From a bacterium (GTDB lineage Bacteria > Myxococcota_A > Polyangia > Nannocystales > Nannocystaceae), in the NCBI GenBank assembly GCA_024742475.1, contig JANSYI010000004.1, forward strand, positions 124,001 through 188,000: a stretch of DNA of 64,000 bases. Reading direction: 5' to 3'. Below the pieces are notes generated by a model. That model searched no databases, was not told the origin of the DNA, and worked only from the letters and a program-made list of their open reading frames with translations. Below, piece by piece: positions 26,509 through 35,432 of the stretch. How positions within the stretch are numbered: position 1 is the stretch's first letter; each line of letters begins with the position of its first letter. The translations under genes and the position numbers were made by a program.

Positions 26509-27435
26509 ATGCTCTCCATTCGCACCCGCCTCGTCCTCAGCGCGGCCGCGCTCGCCATCGTTTCGTTCCCCCAGGACGCTCACGCGGGCAAGTACGACCT
26601 GGACCTGACCCGGCTGGGCAGCGACGCGCAAGGCAACATCACCAAGGACGACAACGAGTTCCGCAGCCTCTCGTCCGAGCTCGGAACCGTCGTCGCCCTG
26701 CAGCCCATGGACCCTGCCGACTCGCTCGGACTGTCCGGCTTCGCGGTCTCGGCCGACGTCACCCTCAACACCATCAGCAACACCGAACGCTTCTGGACCG
26801 AGCCCACCGGCGGCTCGGCAGATGGCGTCGTGCCCACGGTGCAGCTGATGGGACGCAAGGGTCTATGGCCCGGCCTGGAGATCGGCGGCGGTGCCACCCA
26901 CGTGTTCGACTCGAGCATGTGGGCGATGGGCGGCTACGGAAAATTCGCGCTGCACGAGGGTTTTCACCATCTCCCGATCCCATCGATCGCCGTCCGAGGG
27001 TCCTTCTCCCGCCTCCTTGGCGCCAAGGACTTCAACCTCACCACCGCGAGCGTCGGCGCGAGCCTCTCGCACGTGTTTGGCCTGGGCAAGACGTTCAGCC
27101 TCACGCCCTACGCCGGGTACGAAGCGCTCTTCGTCGTCTCGCGCTCGCAGGTCCTCGACAGCACGCCGGCGTGCGACGAGTTCCCCGACAACTTCAACGA
27201 GGACCAGTGCGCCCCCACCATGGGCAGCTCCGAGTTCGTCTACAAGAACTCCGGCGCGATCGTTCGGCACCGCCCCTACCTGGGCGTTCGGGTGATCTTC
27301 AGCGTGATCCGACTCGGCGTCGAGGCGATGTTCGTGCCCGCGGGGTCCAGCACCGGCACCGTCGACGGCCAGACCGTCACCGATGGTTCGGGGCTCCAGC
27401 AGCAGTACACCTTCTCCGTCGGACTCGACTTCTGA
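26509..27435 (+). CDS. Outer-membrane beta-barrel protein
   Basis: 308 residues. Signal peptide (1-26, ends AHAGK), then amphipathic strands with alternating hydrophobic residues, Gly and aromatic girdles, ending in a terminal aromatic strand (QQYTFSVGLDF) that is a typical BAM recognition signal. No specific porin family is recognised. It has a classical -35/-10 promoter and a GGAG site, suggesting strong regulated expression. The stop overlaps the start of the zinc-ribbon gene by one base. Confidence 0.8.
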   Translation: MLSIRTRLVLSAAALAIVSFPQDAHAGKYDLDLTRLGSDAQGNITKDDNEFRSLSSELGTVVALQPMDPADSLGLSGFAVSADVTLNTISNTERFWTEPTGGSADGVVPTVQLMGRKGLWPGLEIGGGATHVFDSSMWAMGGYGKFALHEGFHHLPIPSIAVRGSFSRLLGAKDFNLTTASVGASLSHVFGLGKTFSLTPYAGYEALFVVSRSQVLDSTPACDEFPDNFNEDQCAPTMGSSEFVYKNSGAIVRHRPYLGVRVIFSVIRLGVEAMFVPAGSSTGTVDGQTVTDGSGLQQQYTFSVGLDF

Positions 27436-28367
27436 TGATCATCGCCTGCCCCGAGTGTGAATCGCCCTTCGAGCTCCGCGACGAGAACATCGCCGCGCTC
27501 GTCCAGGTCGAGTGCCCCAGCTGCGCCTTTCGCATGATCCTCGACTTTGCGGCCGCCAACGACGCGTCCCTCGTCGAAGACGGCATGAAGATGGCCAGCG
27601 GCTTCCGCTCGGCAGCCGACTACCACGCCGCGAGCGCGGGACCCGTGCCCGACGTCGCGGTCGCGCCACAGCCAGAGCCACAGCCACAGCCAGAGCCACA
27701 GCCAGAGCCACAGCCAGAACCGGTGGCGCCAGCGCCCGAACCCGCACCCGAGCCGGTCGCGCCAGCACCCGAGCCCGTCGCGCCAGAGCCACAGCCCGTC
27801 GCGCCAGAGCCACAGCCCGTCGCGCCCAGGCCAGAGCCCGTCGCGCCAGCACCCGAACCGGCACCGGCGCCTGCCGCCGCGGACCCGCGGTCGACCATCA
27901 TCGGGATCGCGGCGCCGGACTTCGGAGCCAAGCCGCCGGCGCCCGAACCAGACCCGGCATTGCAGCTCGACGCGCCGCCCGACTACGACGCGGACGACGG
28001 CCCGACCATGGTCCGCGAGCTGCCCCTGCCCGCCCCAGACCCGGTCTCAGACCGCAGCCCAGACCCCGCACCCGAGCCGGTGGCAGAACCCGAGCCGGCG
28101 CCCGAGCCGGCGCCCGCGCCCGAGCCGGAGCCCGAGCCCGCACCGGATCGGCTCCCCACGCCGAAACCCGCCGCGCCGCCGGCTGCCCCCATCGCCGCGG
28201 GCGCCGATCTCGACGACGACTTCGACATCCCCTCGGCCGGAATGAACCCGGTCTTGAAGGTGATCACCATCCTCACGGCGCTCGCCGCCCTGGGGCTGGT
28301 GGGCGCCAGCGTCGCGCTCGAAGGGACGCCCGACCCGCGCCCGCTGCTTCAGAAGTACATGAAGTAG
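27435..28367 (+). CDS. Zinc-ribbon / Pro-Glu linker / membrane-anchored protein
   Basis: 310 residues. The N-terminus is an MJ0042-like zinc ribbon (CPECESPFELRDENI...CPSCAFRM). A 200-residue Pro/Glu/Ala region of PEPQPEPV and APEPV units follows, then one C-terminal TM helix (VITILTALAALGLVGASVAL) and a short tail. Such proteins are common in Myxococcota, but their role is unknown. The start overlaps the barrel gene's stop. The linker DNA is an imperfect 12-bp tandem repeat. Confidence 0.8.
   Translation: MIIACPECESPFELRDENIAALVQVECPSCAFRMILDFAAANDASLVEDGMKMASGFRSAADYHAASAGPVPDVAVAPQPEPQPQPEPQPEPQPEPVAPAPEPAPEPVAPAPEPVAPEPQPVAPEPQPVAPRPEPVAPAPEPAPAPAAADPRSTIIGIAAPDFGAKPPAPEPDPALQLDAPPDYDADDGPTMVRELPLPAPDPVSDRSPDPAPEPVAEPEPAPEPAPAPEPEPEPAPDRLPTPKPAAPPAAPIAAGADLDDDFDIPSAGMNPVLKVITILTALAALGLVGASVALEGTPDPRPLLQKYMK
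27661..27860 (+). repeat. Imperfect repeats encoding PEPQPEP/APEPV linker
   Basis: Units such as CAGAGCCACAGC and GTCGCGCCAGAGCCACAGCCC recur in frame, encoding the Pro-Glu linker of the zinc-ribbon membrane protein. Confidence 0.75.
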
Positions 28368-28398
28368 CCGCCCGCGTGCGTTCCGCCGCGGTCGATGA

Positions 28399-28404
28399 AA
28401 CACT
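28399..28404 (+). promoter_or_regulatory. Putative -10 box of leaderless promoter
   Basis: AACACT lies 6 bases before the GTG at 28411. Confidence 0.35.
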
Positions 28405-28410
28405 GAGGCC

Positions 28411-29151
28411 GTGAGCGGCATCGACGATCCCCGGGCTATCGCGCGCCGCCTCGCCGCGCTGCCCGAGCGGAGGATGCGAGCCGCGAAGCTGGGCGAGATC
28501 ATCACCGCTCTGCCTGCGCCCGACGCCGCCTGGCTGCTCGACACGCTGGCCACCGCGGGCCGAGCGGGCGGGCCTCCGTTCGACGTCAGCCTGCTCGCCG
28601 CCGTCGACCTCACCTGCGGTGACACGCTCGACTACGACACGCGCAGGGAGATCTACGTCGTCGCCGAGAAGCACCAGCTCGACGCGTGCAAGGAGCTGCT
28701 GTTCACCGGCGAGGCCGACGATGCATCGAGCGTCGCCTCGGCACCGCGACCCCTCGTGCCGGGCACCCGCCCGCTCACGCTTGGCGAGCGCAAGTCGCTT
28801 GCCCGCTCCAACGATCGAACGGTCCTCGAGCGCCTCGTCGTCGACCCCCACGCCGACGTCGTCTCGCTGCTTCTCGGCAACCCCCACGTGACCGAGGCGG
28901 ACATTCTCCGCATCGCCACGTCGCGTCGCAGCTCGGCGACGGTACTACGGCTCGTGCTCGACGCTCGCCGCTTCGGCACGCGGCCGCGGGTCCGTCGGGC
29001 CTTGTTGCGCAACCCCAACCTTCCGCTGGCGACCGCGCTCCGTCTGGTCGGCCTACTGAATCGGGCCGAGCAGCGGGAACTCGCCCACGACCCGGCCCTT
29101 CCAGACGCGTTGCAAGCGGCGGCACGGCGCCGGCTCGCACCCACGAGCTGA
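28411..29151 (+). CDS. Conserved hypothetical helical-repeat protein
   Basis: 246 residues, soluble. Helical throughout; the second half has repeat-like units (RTVLERLVVDPHADVVSLLLGNPHVTEADIL; RRALLRNPNLPLATALRLVGLL; key recurring element LL.NP.....A) reminiscent of HEAT or leucine-rich-variant repeats with an 'NPxV/L' turn. No enzyme motif. It converges on tatA with 3 bases between stops. Confidence 0.7.
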   Translation: MSGIDDPRAIARRLAALPERRMRAAKLGEIITALPAPDAAWLLDTLATAGRAGGPPFDVSLLAAVDLTCGDTLDYDTRREIYVVAEKHQLDACKELLFTGEADDASSVASAPRPLVPGTRPLTLGERKSLARSNDRTVLERLVVDPHADVVSLLLGNPHVTEADILRIATSRRSSATVLRLVLDARRFGTRPRVRRALLRNPNLPLATALRLVGLLNRAEQRELAHDPALPDALQAAARRRLAPTS

Positions 29152-29154
29152 GGA

Positions 29155-29409
29155 CTACGCCGGCTTCTTGTCGCCGTCTTTCGGCGTGACGTCGATCTCT
29201 CCGGCGGGCTCTGCATTGTCCGCGTCGGCGGCCTTGTCGCCGGACTCTTCCTCCATCGACTTCATCTCCTTCTTGAAGCCGCGCAGCATCTTGCCGACGC
29301 CTTCCCCGAGCTGAGGAAGCTTGGAGGGGCCGAAGACGAGCAGCACCACGATGAGGATGACCCCGATCTCGAGGGGGCCGATGCCAAGTCCGACCAGTGC
29401 GAACGTCAT
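29155..29409 (-). CDS. tatA: Twin-arginine translocase subunit TatA
   Basis: 84 residues. N-terminal TM helix (IGVILIVVLLVFGPSKLP), the conserved FGPSKLP hinge, then an amphipathic helix (LGEGVGKMLRGFKKEMKS) and a charged tail, as in TatA/E. It forms the pore component of the Tat pathway. TatC is not in the window. The amidase at 45237 carries a Tat signal and is a likely client. TACTGT lies 6 bases before the ATG. Divergent from the lytic transglycosylase gene with 46 bases between starts. Confidence 0.93.
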   Translation of the reverse strand: MTFALVGLGIGPLEIGVILIVVLLVFGPSKLPQLGEGVGKMLRGFKKEMKSMEEESGDKAADADNAEPAGEIDVTPKDGDKKPA

Positions 29410-29415
29410 GTGGAG

Positions 29416-29421
29416 ACAGTA
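29416..29421 (-). promoter_or_regulatory. Putative -10 box of tatA
   Basis: TACTGT (minus strand) lies 6 bases before the tatA ATG. Confidence 0.5.
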
Positions 29422-29442
29422 GTCGTCTTTGGGCGCCTTTGC

Positions 29443-29448
29443 TAGCGT
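29443..29448 (+). promoter_or_regulatory. Putative -10 box of lytic transglycosylase gene
   Basis: TAGCGT lies 7 bases before the ATG at 29456, back to back with the tatA box inside a 46-bp divergent gap. Confidence 0.45.
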
Positions 29449-29455
29449 GCTCGCA

Positions 29456-31507
29456 ATGTCGAAGCGGCGCCCAGCCCCGACCGCGCCGGGTGCGAACCCG
29501 GGTCGTCTCGGCTCTCCCCGCCCCCTGCGGGCCAAATGGGGGGCATGGACCGCCGTTTGGGTGGGCGTGGGGGCCATGTTGTCGCCAGCGCCCCCCGCAT
29601 TTGCCGCGACGGGCGATGGCGCCACGGTGCAGATCGGCCCGCTGTCGGTGTCGGAGAAGAGGCGGCGCCGCGTTCGAGGGGGACGGCCCGACGGCGCGTC
29701 GGTGCACGTCGCGTGGGCACCCGGCGCACGCGACCCCGGCCACGCCGAGCGTGAAGCCCTCGCCGGTTTCGAGCGCGCAGCCTTCCCCGAGGGCCAGCGC
29801 GGCAAGACGATCATCGACGTCCCGCCCGAGCCGTGGATGGCCGAGCTCACGCTTCCCGACCTCCCGGTGCGGTGGAACAAGAAGACCGTCGAGTACCTCC
29901 GCTACTTCCGGGACGACCCCAAGGGCAAGGCGATGATCCGCGGCTGGATGCGCCGCGCGGGTCGCTACGCGGACCGCATGGCGACGACCCTGAAACGCGC
30001 GGAGGTCCCCGAGTCGCTGGTGATGGTCGCCATGGCCGAGAGCGGCTTCAACCCCACGGTGCGCTCACGCGTTGGCGCAGCCGGAGCGTGGCAGTTCATG
30101 GCGGGCACGGGGCAGGTCTACGGCCTCACGCAGTCCTTCTGGGTCGACGAGCGCTACGACGTCGAGAAGAGCACGCTGGCCGCGGCCTTGTACCTCAAGG
30201 ACCTGCGCGTCCGGTTCGGCTCCTGGGAGCTCGCGCTGGCGGCCTACAACGCCGGCTACGGGCTGGTGATGACCACCATCGAACGCCACAACACCAACAA
30301 CTACTGGTCGCTGTGCGAGATCGAGAGCGGCCTGCCCTACGCGACGACCAACTACGTGCCCAAGATCGTCGCCGCTGCCTTGGTGCGGTCCAACCCCGAG
30401 GCCTTTGGCGTCGAGCCCTCGAAGATCGACCCGCTGCCCGCGGCCGACTGGGTCGAGGTCAGGGTGCAGCGCTCCACGGAGCTCTCGACGCTGGCCGCGG
30501 CGATCGGCGTCGACGAGGACTTTCTGTTCGAGCTCAACGCCCAGCTCGTGCGAGGTCGGACGCCGCCGCAAGACCTGCCCTACGTCGTCCGCATCCCGCG
30601 GGACAAGGCCAAAGCGTTCGCCGCTGCGCAACCGCAGCTCGAGGCTCAGTGGAGCCGCGAGTCCACGCACGTGGTCAAGACCGGTGAGCGGCTCGAGTCG
30701 ATCGCGCGCCAACACAAGACGACCGCGCGCAAGCTTCGAGCCCTCAACGGCATCGAGGACAGCGCGCAGGTCCGCGGTGGCGTCACCCTCGTCGTGCCCC
30801 GCGAGGGCACCGACGCCCACGCAGACGCCAGCGGCGCGAACGCGCCCCCCTTGGCGGCGGTGCCCGACATCACCCCACCACCGGGTCACCGCCTGGTCTT
30901 CTTCGAGACCACGCGCGCCTCCACGCCGCGAACGATCGAGCGCGCCTTCGACGTGGCGTGGCCCGACGTGGTGCGCTGGAACGACCTCGACCCGCATGCG
31001 CGCGTGCAAGACGGCCAAGTGCTGCAGCTCGTCGTCCCCAGCCGCTTCGACGTGCCCTCGCGCAACCTGGTCGCGTACGAGATGCACGATGTCGAGTATG
31101 CGGTCCGCGGGTCCCGACAACACCTCGAAGCGTCGCTGCGCCGACGCGGAAAGGTGCGCCGCGGCTACAAGGTCCGCTCCGGCGACGACCTGTCGAAGAT
31201 CGGGCGGCGCTTCGACCTGACCCAAGGAGACCTGGCGAGGATCAATCACTTCTCGCGGCGCCACGCCCCCAAGCCCGGCAGCACGCTCGTCGTCTACGTC
31301 GACGCGGGCAAGACCGGCGGCACGACCAAGGCACCGCCGCCGCGCGGGTTCGATGGCCCCGCACCTCCCCCGAAGGCCGACCGGGCCCCCTCCACCGCCC
31401 AGACGCCCCGCGTCCCGAGCCAAAGGAAACCCGCCGCGTCGAAGCCGACCTCCCGCACCCCGTCCACCGCCGCGACCGCCCGCGTGCCGGGCACGAAGTC
31501 TCGATGA
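29456..31507 (+). CDS. MltD-like membrane-bound lytic transglycosylase with LysM domains
   Basis: 683 residues. Signal-like hydrophobic segment (about 27-51), then an SLT lysozyme-like domain with catalytic Glu in MAMAESGFNPTVRS, followed by GAAGAWQFM and the AAYNAGYG block. C-terminal LysM modules follow (THVVKTGERLESIARQHKTT; RRGYKVRSGDDLSKIGRRFDLT; a more diverged one between), then a Pro/Thr/Ser/Lys tail. It cleaves the MurNAc-GlcNAc bond to leave 1,6-anhydroMurNAc. Its stop overlaps the moeA start (ATGA). Confidence 0.92.
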   Translation: MSKRRPAPTAPGANPGRLGSPRPLRAKWGAWTAVWVGVGAMLSPAPPAFAATGDGATVQIGPLSVSEKRRRRVRGGRPDGASVHVAWAPGARDPGHAEREALAGFERAAFPEGQRGKTIIDVPPEPWMAELTLPDLPVRWNKKTVEYLRYFRDDPKGKAMIRGWMRRAGRYADRMATTLKRAEVPESLVMVAMAESGFNPTVRSRVGAAGAWQFMAGTGQVYGLTQSFWVDERYDVEKSTLAAALYLKDLRVRFGSWELALAAYNAGYGLVMTTIERHNTNNYWSLCEIESGLPYATTNYVPKIVAAALVRSNPEAFGVEPSKIDPLPAADWVEVRVQRSTELSTLAAAIGVDEDFLFELNAQLVRGRTPPQDLPYVVRIPRDKAKAFAAAQPQLEAQWSRESTHVVKTGERLESIARQHKTTARKLRALNGIEDSAQVRGGVTLVVPREGTDAHADASGANAPPLAAVPDITPPPGHRLVFFETTRASTPRTIERAFDVAWPDVVRWNDLDPHARVQDGQVLQLVVPSRFDVPSRNLVAYEMHDVEYAVRGSRQHLEASLRRRGKVRRGYKVRSGDDLSKIGRRFDLTQGDLARINHFSRRHAPKPGSTLVVYVDAGKTGGTTKAPPPRGFDGPAPPPKADRAPSTAQTPRVPSQRKPAASKPTSRTPSTAATARVPGTKSR

Positions 31508-32736
31508 AGCCGCTGCTTCCCTGGCGCGACGCGCTGCACGAGGTCACGACCGCCGTCGCGCCGGCGGACCCCGTGGAAGCGCCGGTCGATCCATCCGCGA
31601 TGGGCACGGTGCTCGCGCAGGACGTGCGGTCGCACTGGGACTTCCCCTCGGCAGACGTGAGCGTCATGGACGGGTTCGCCGCGCGAACGGCCGACCTGCT
31701 CGACCCGCGCACGCGACTGCGCCGCGTCGGAGAGAGCGCCGCCGGTCACCCGATGCACCTCGCCCTCGCCCCGGGCACCGCCGCTCGAATCTCCACCGGC
31801 GCCGTGCTTCCCGCCGGGGCCGACGTCGTCATCCCGCAAGAAGACGTCGAGGCGAGCGATGACGAGGTCATCGTCGACCTCGAGGCGTTCGGCGACGTCA
31901 CGCCGGGCCGGTGGGTGCGCAAGCGCGGCTGCGAGGTCCGGAACGACGACGTCGTCCTGCCCGCGGGGCGTCGCTTGAGCGCGGCCGACCTCGCCGTCGC
32001 CGCGTCCACCGGGAACACGCGCGTACGGGTTCATGCCCGGCCACGCGTGGCGATCGTCTCGACGGGCGACGAACTCGTCCCACGGGGCAGCGTGCCGCCG
32101 CCCGGAGCGGTCGTCAGCAGCAACGACCTGCTGCTTGCCGCGGCAGTGCAGCAGGTCGGCGGCGTGCCCGTCGACTTCGGCATCGCACCCGACGAACCCG
32201 AAGGGCTTCGCGCGACCCTCGAGCGCGCCCTCGACTGCGACATCGTGGTCACGACCGGTGGCATCTCGGTCGGCGATCACGACCTCGTCGCGCGTACCTT
32301 TGCGGCGCTGGGTGTGCATTGGGCCGTGCATGGGATCCTGCTTCGGCCGGGCAAGCCGCTCGCGTTCGGCGGGGCGCGCCGCGACGGCAGCATGCGTCAC
32401 GTCTTCGGCCTCCCGGGGAACCCCGCGAGCACCTGGGTCACCTTCTGTCTGTTCGTCGCGCCTGCGATCCGCCGCCACTTGGGTGTGCGTGGGGCTGTGC
32501 TCCCGCCGACCCGACGCGTCGAGCTGCGCGACGCCGCCGCGGGCGCGGGGCGGCGGGCGCACCTGGTCCGCGTCGTCCTGCACGACGACGGCACCGCGTC
32601 CACGCTCGCGAGCCAGACCTCGGGCGATGTCCGCTCGATGGGAGGCGCGGACGCGCTCGTCGAGGTGCCGCCTGGCGCCGGCGAGCTCCCGCCGGGCACG
32701 ATCACCGACGCGTTCATCCTCAACCCGTGGTCGTAG
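31504..32736 (+). CDS. moeA: Molybdopterin molybdenumtransferase MoeA
   Basis: 410 residues. Inserts molybdate into adenylylated molybdopterin to give Mo-cofactor. Motifs: SVMDGFAAR, RISTGAVLPAGADVVIPQED, STGDEL, the MPT-binding TTGGISVGDHD, and HGILLRPGKP followed by GLPGNPAS. Length is standard. The ATG overlaps the transglycosylase stop. No other moa/mob gene is nearby. Confidence 0.95.
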   Translation: MKPLLPWRDALHEVTTAVAPADPVEAPVDPSAMGTVLAQDVRSHWDFPSADVSVMDGFAARTADLLDPRTRLRRVGESAAGHPMHLALAPGTAARISTGAVLPAGADVVIPQEDVEASDDEVIVDLEAFGDVTPGRWVRKRGCEVRNDDVVLPAGRRLSAADLAVAASTGNTRVRVHARPRVAIVSTGDELVPRGSVPPPGAVVSSNDLLLAAAVQQVGGVPVDFGIAPDEPEGLRATLERALDCDIVVTTGGISVGDHDLVARTFAALGVHWAVHGILLRPGKPLAFGGARRDGSMRHVFGLPGNPASTWVTFCLFVAPAIRRHLGVRGAVLPPTRRVELRDAAAGAGRRAHLVRVVLHDDGTASTLASQTSGDVRSMGGADALVEVPPGAGELPPGTITDAFILNPWS

Positions 32737-32738
32737 CG

Positions 32739-33668
32739 ATGGGTCGACGCGTCGAGTTCACCGTCCCCGCGTCCGACGACGGCGCGCGCGTGGATGCGTG
32801 GCTCGGGCGCGCTGTGCCGAGCCTGTCGAGGCGCGGCGCAAAGGACCTGATCAAAGGGGGAGGCGTGCGGGTCAACGGCTCCAAGGTCAGCCCCGCGCAG
32901 GCGCTGTGTGCCGGAGATCAGCTCGAGGTGGTGCTGCCCACCCCGCCCCTCTCCCCAGCCCCGGAGGTCTGCGTCCTCGCGACGGACCCGGATATCCTCT
33001 ACCTGGCCAAACCCGCGGGCCTGCACACCGTCCGGCTCCGCCTCGACGACCCCCCGACGCTGGCCGACGCCGCCGCCGCCATCGACCCGGCGTGCCTGCA
33101 CGCCAGCGACGACCCTCGCGAAGCGGGGGCGCTGCACCGCCTAGACTTGGGGACCTCGGGGGTCGTGGCCTTCGCGCGCTCGGCGGACGCGTGGGTCCGC
33201 GGCCGCGCAGCACTGCCGGGCAGCTGGAAGCTCTACCTCGCCTGTGCTGACCACGCACCTGGGCGTTGGCCCCCCGCCCCCGCGTCGTTCGTCCGGGTCG
33301 TGGGCGCCCCGGCTCGGTGGCCCGAGACGGCCTCGCTGCCGCGCCCGAGCCTGCCGGGTGTCGAGACGACATGGCCGTTGCGCGGCACCGGCTCGCGGGG
33401 ACATCGCGTCCGCGTCGACCCCGAGGGCCGAGCGGCCGCCTGCCGAATCTGGCAAGTCGCCGACCGCCTCTTCGCGGTCGAGCTGCTGGGGGGCCGGCGG
33501 CACCAGATCCGGGTCCACATGGCTGCGCTCGGGCTCGCGCTCGCATGCGATCCCCTCTACGGCAGCGGGCACGCGGGCGCGCATGCGCAGCTGCACGCCT
33601 GGGCGTTCCAGCTCGGGCCGCAGCAGCGCGTCGTCATCGCGCCGCCGCCAACCTGGGTCTCCCGCTGA
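32739..33668 (+). CDS. RluA-family pseudouridine synthase with S4 domain
   Basis: 309 residues. N-terminal S4-like RNA-binding domain (RVDAWLGRAVPSLSRRGAKDLIKGGGVRVNG; key GGGVRVNG), then the RluA catalytic domain with ILYLAKPAGLHT, catalytic Asp in HRLDLGTSGV, and the RRHQIRVHMAALG motif. It isomerises a uridine in rRNA or tRNA; the exact site cannot be told from sequence. It starts 2 bases after the moeA stop. Confidence 0.9.
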   Translation: MGRRVEFTVPASDDGARVDAWLGRAVPSLSRRGAKDLIKGGGVRVNGSKVSPAQALCAGDQLEVVLPTPPLSPAPEVCVLATDPDILYLAKPAGLHTVRLRLDDPPTLADAAAAIDPACLHASDDPREAGALHRLDLGTSGVVAFARSADAWVRGRAALPGSWKLYLACADHAPGRWPPAPASFVRVVGAPARWPETASLPRPSLPGVETTWPLRGTGSRGHRVRVDPEGRAAACRIWQVADRLFAVELLGGRRHQIRVHMAALGLALACDPLYGSGHAGAHAQLHAWAFQLGPQQRVVIAPPPTWVSR

Positions 33669-33707
33669 CACGGCGACGCCCCCTCACCGTGGTATCGTCC
33701 GCCCTGG

Positions 33708-34472
33708 ATGCAGATCCGCTACTTCGGACATACCGACGTGGGACTCGCCCGCGAGCACAACGAGGACTCCCACCTCGCAGACCCTGACCTCGGCGTGTTC
33801 GTCGTCGCGGACGGAGTGGGCGGCCGCGCCAAGGGAGAGGTCGCCTCGCAGGAGACGGTCGAGCTGATCTGGGAATGGCTCAAGCGCAACGAGCCCCTCA
33901 TCAACGAGATCGCCGCCGGCGACCCCACGGCCCGCGTCGGCCAGCTGACCCAGCTCGTCCGCGGCGCGATCCAAAACGCTTGCTACATGATTCACAGCAT
34001 GGGCGAGCTCGACCCCGAGCAGCGCGGCATGAGCACGACCGCGTCGGTGTTCCTGGTGGTCGGCGGACTCGGCGTCGTCGGCCAGGTCGGCGACTCTCGC
34101 GTCTACCTCGTGCGCCAAGGCGAGGTGGCGCAGCTCACCGAAGACCACACGCTGATCAACTATCAGCTCAAGCACGGGCTCATCACGCCCGAGCAGGCGC
34201 AGACCTCGCGCGCGAAGAACGTGATCACGCGCGCCGTCGGCCACAAGGACTACGTCGAGGTCGACACGCTGCCGATCCCGCTCTTCCCCGGTGACCGCGT
34301 CATCCTGTGCTCGGACGGATTTCACGGCTACGCCGAACAGCCCTCCGACATGGCGTTCTTCCGCGACATGGACGTCGAGGACGCCGTGCTCGAAGCCGTG
34401 CGCTTCGCCAACGACTGCGGCGGCAAGGACAACATCACGGTCCTCGCGGTCGAGCTCGCCGAAGGCGGCTGA
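33708..34472 (+). CDS. PP2C-family protein phosphatase
   Basis: 254 residues. Metal-dependent Ser/Thr phosphatase of the bacterial PrpC/Stp type. Metal-binding motifs are visible: VGLAREHNEDS, VVADGVGG, VGDSRVYL, LCSDGFHGY and the final GGKDNITVLAVEL. Myxobacteria have many Hanks-type Ser/Thr kinases whose phosphorylation such enzymes reverse; no kinase is adjacent. A TATCGT hexamer lies 9 bases before the ATG. It converges on rpoH across a hairpin. Confidence 0.93.
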   Translation: MQIRYFGHTDVGLAREHNEDSHLADPDLGVFVVADGVGGRAKGEVASQETVELIWEWLKRNEPLINEIAAGDPTARVGQLTQLVRGAIQNACYMIHSMGELDPEQRGMSTTASVFLVVGGLGVVGQVGDSRVYLVRQGEVAQLTEDHTLINYQLKHGLITPEQAQTSRAKNVITRAVGHKDYVEVDTLPIPLFPGDRVILCSDGFHGYAEQPSDMAFFRDMDVEDAVLEAVRFANDCGGKDNITVLAVELAEGG

Positions 34473-34503
34473 GCACGCCCTCAGCGGCGCGAACCACGAA
34501 CGA

Positions 34504-34540
34504 CGCCCTCCATGCTGCCTGCGGCGCAGCATCGAGGGCG
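34504..34540. terminator. Long hairpin between convergent PP2C and rpoH genes
   Basis: CGCCCTC-C-ATGCTGC, a 7-base loop, then GCAGCAT-C-GAGGGCG: 14 paired bases with one C-C mismatch, in the 96-bp convergent gap. No U-tract on either strand. Confidence 0.6.
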
Positions 34541-34568
34541 CTGTCGATGGATGGAGAGTGGACGACGC

Positions 34569-35432
34569 TCAGGCGGCTTCGAGGTACGACTCGCGCGGGG
34601 CCAGGTCGGCCAGGGTGCGGCGAAGCTTGCCCTTGACCCGCTGCTCGAGCTGGCGAACCCGCTCGCGGGAGAGGCCGAGCTGCTGGCCGAGCTCGGAGAG
34701 CGTGCGCTTCTTGGCGCCGAGCAGACGCTCGCGGACGATGACCTGCTCGCGGTTGTCGAAGCGAACCATCGCCTCTTCGACACGCTCGCGGACCAAGTCG
34801 GACACCTCGGAGCGCGACAGCGCGGTCTCCTGCGACGCGTCCTTGCCCTGCAGGGTCTCGAGGATCGAGACGGTGCCGTCGCGGTACGCCTTGGCGTCGA
34901 GAGAGAGGTCGCGGCCGTCGATGCGCTGCTCCATGCGGCGGATCCGGTCCTCGGTGCACTGGAACTTCTCGGCCAGCTTCGCGGTGATGTTCTCCGAGGA
35001 GCCCGTGCGCGCCAGGAGCTTCGCCTTTTCGCGTTGCAGGCGGAAGAACAGCTTGCTCTGCATGGGGCCCGTGCCGACGCCGACGAGGCTCCAGTGCTTG
35101 AGGATGTACGAGAGCACGTGGGCGCGGACCCAGTACGATGCGTACGTCATGAACCGGAGCCCGCGCTCGGGCTCGAAGCGGCGCACGGCCTGCAGCAGCC
35201 CGATGTTGCCCTCGGCGACCAGGTCGCTGAGCTTGAAGCCATAGCCGCAGTAGCCGATGGCGATCTTCACGACGAACCGAAGGTTGCAGGAGACGAGCTT
35301 GTCGCCCGAGGCCTTGTCACCTTCGTGGTAGGCGGTCGCCAGTGACAGCTCACCGGCGCGGTCGAGTTTGGGGTAGCGCTCGATCGAGGCGAGGTAGCGC
35401 TTGAAGCCTTTTTCGGAAGCGAAATCGAACAT
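34569..35432 (-). CDS. rpoH: RNA polymerase sigma-32-type factor RpoH
   Basis: 287 residues. Group 3 sigma factor with regions 2 (DLVAEGNIGLLQAVRRFEP; RFMTYASYWVRAHVL) and 4 (LSELGQQLGLSRERVRQLEQR). The RpoH box is present as QSKLFFRLQREK, next to WSLVGVGTGPMQ, which separates it from housekeeping sigma factors. Length matches E. coli RpoH (284). The ATG has a good site (GGAG, 7 bases). A possible promoter lies about 200 bases upstream, leaving a long leader. Myxobacteria often carry several RpoH-like sigma factors, some tied to development (SigB/SigC), so the stress it answers is not certain. Confidence 0.9.
   Translation of the reverse strand: MFDFASEKGFKRYLASIERYPKLDRAGELSLATAYHEGDKASGDKLVSCNLRFVVKIAIGYCGYGFKLSDLVAEGNIGLLQAVRRFEPERGLRFMTYASYWVRAHVLSYILKHWSLVGVGTGPMQSKLFFRLQREKAKLLARTGSSENITAKLAEKFQCTEDRIRRMEQRIDGRDLSLDAKAYRDGTVSILETLQGKDASQETALSRSEVSDLVRERVEEAMVRFDNREQVIVRERLLGAKKRTLSELGQQLGLSRERVRQLEQRVKGKLRRTLADLAPRESYLEAA

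Noticed and set aside
27661..27860. CRISPR-like or intergenic repeat
   Set aside because: The repeats are in frame, without unique spacers, and simply encode a Pro-Glu linker.
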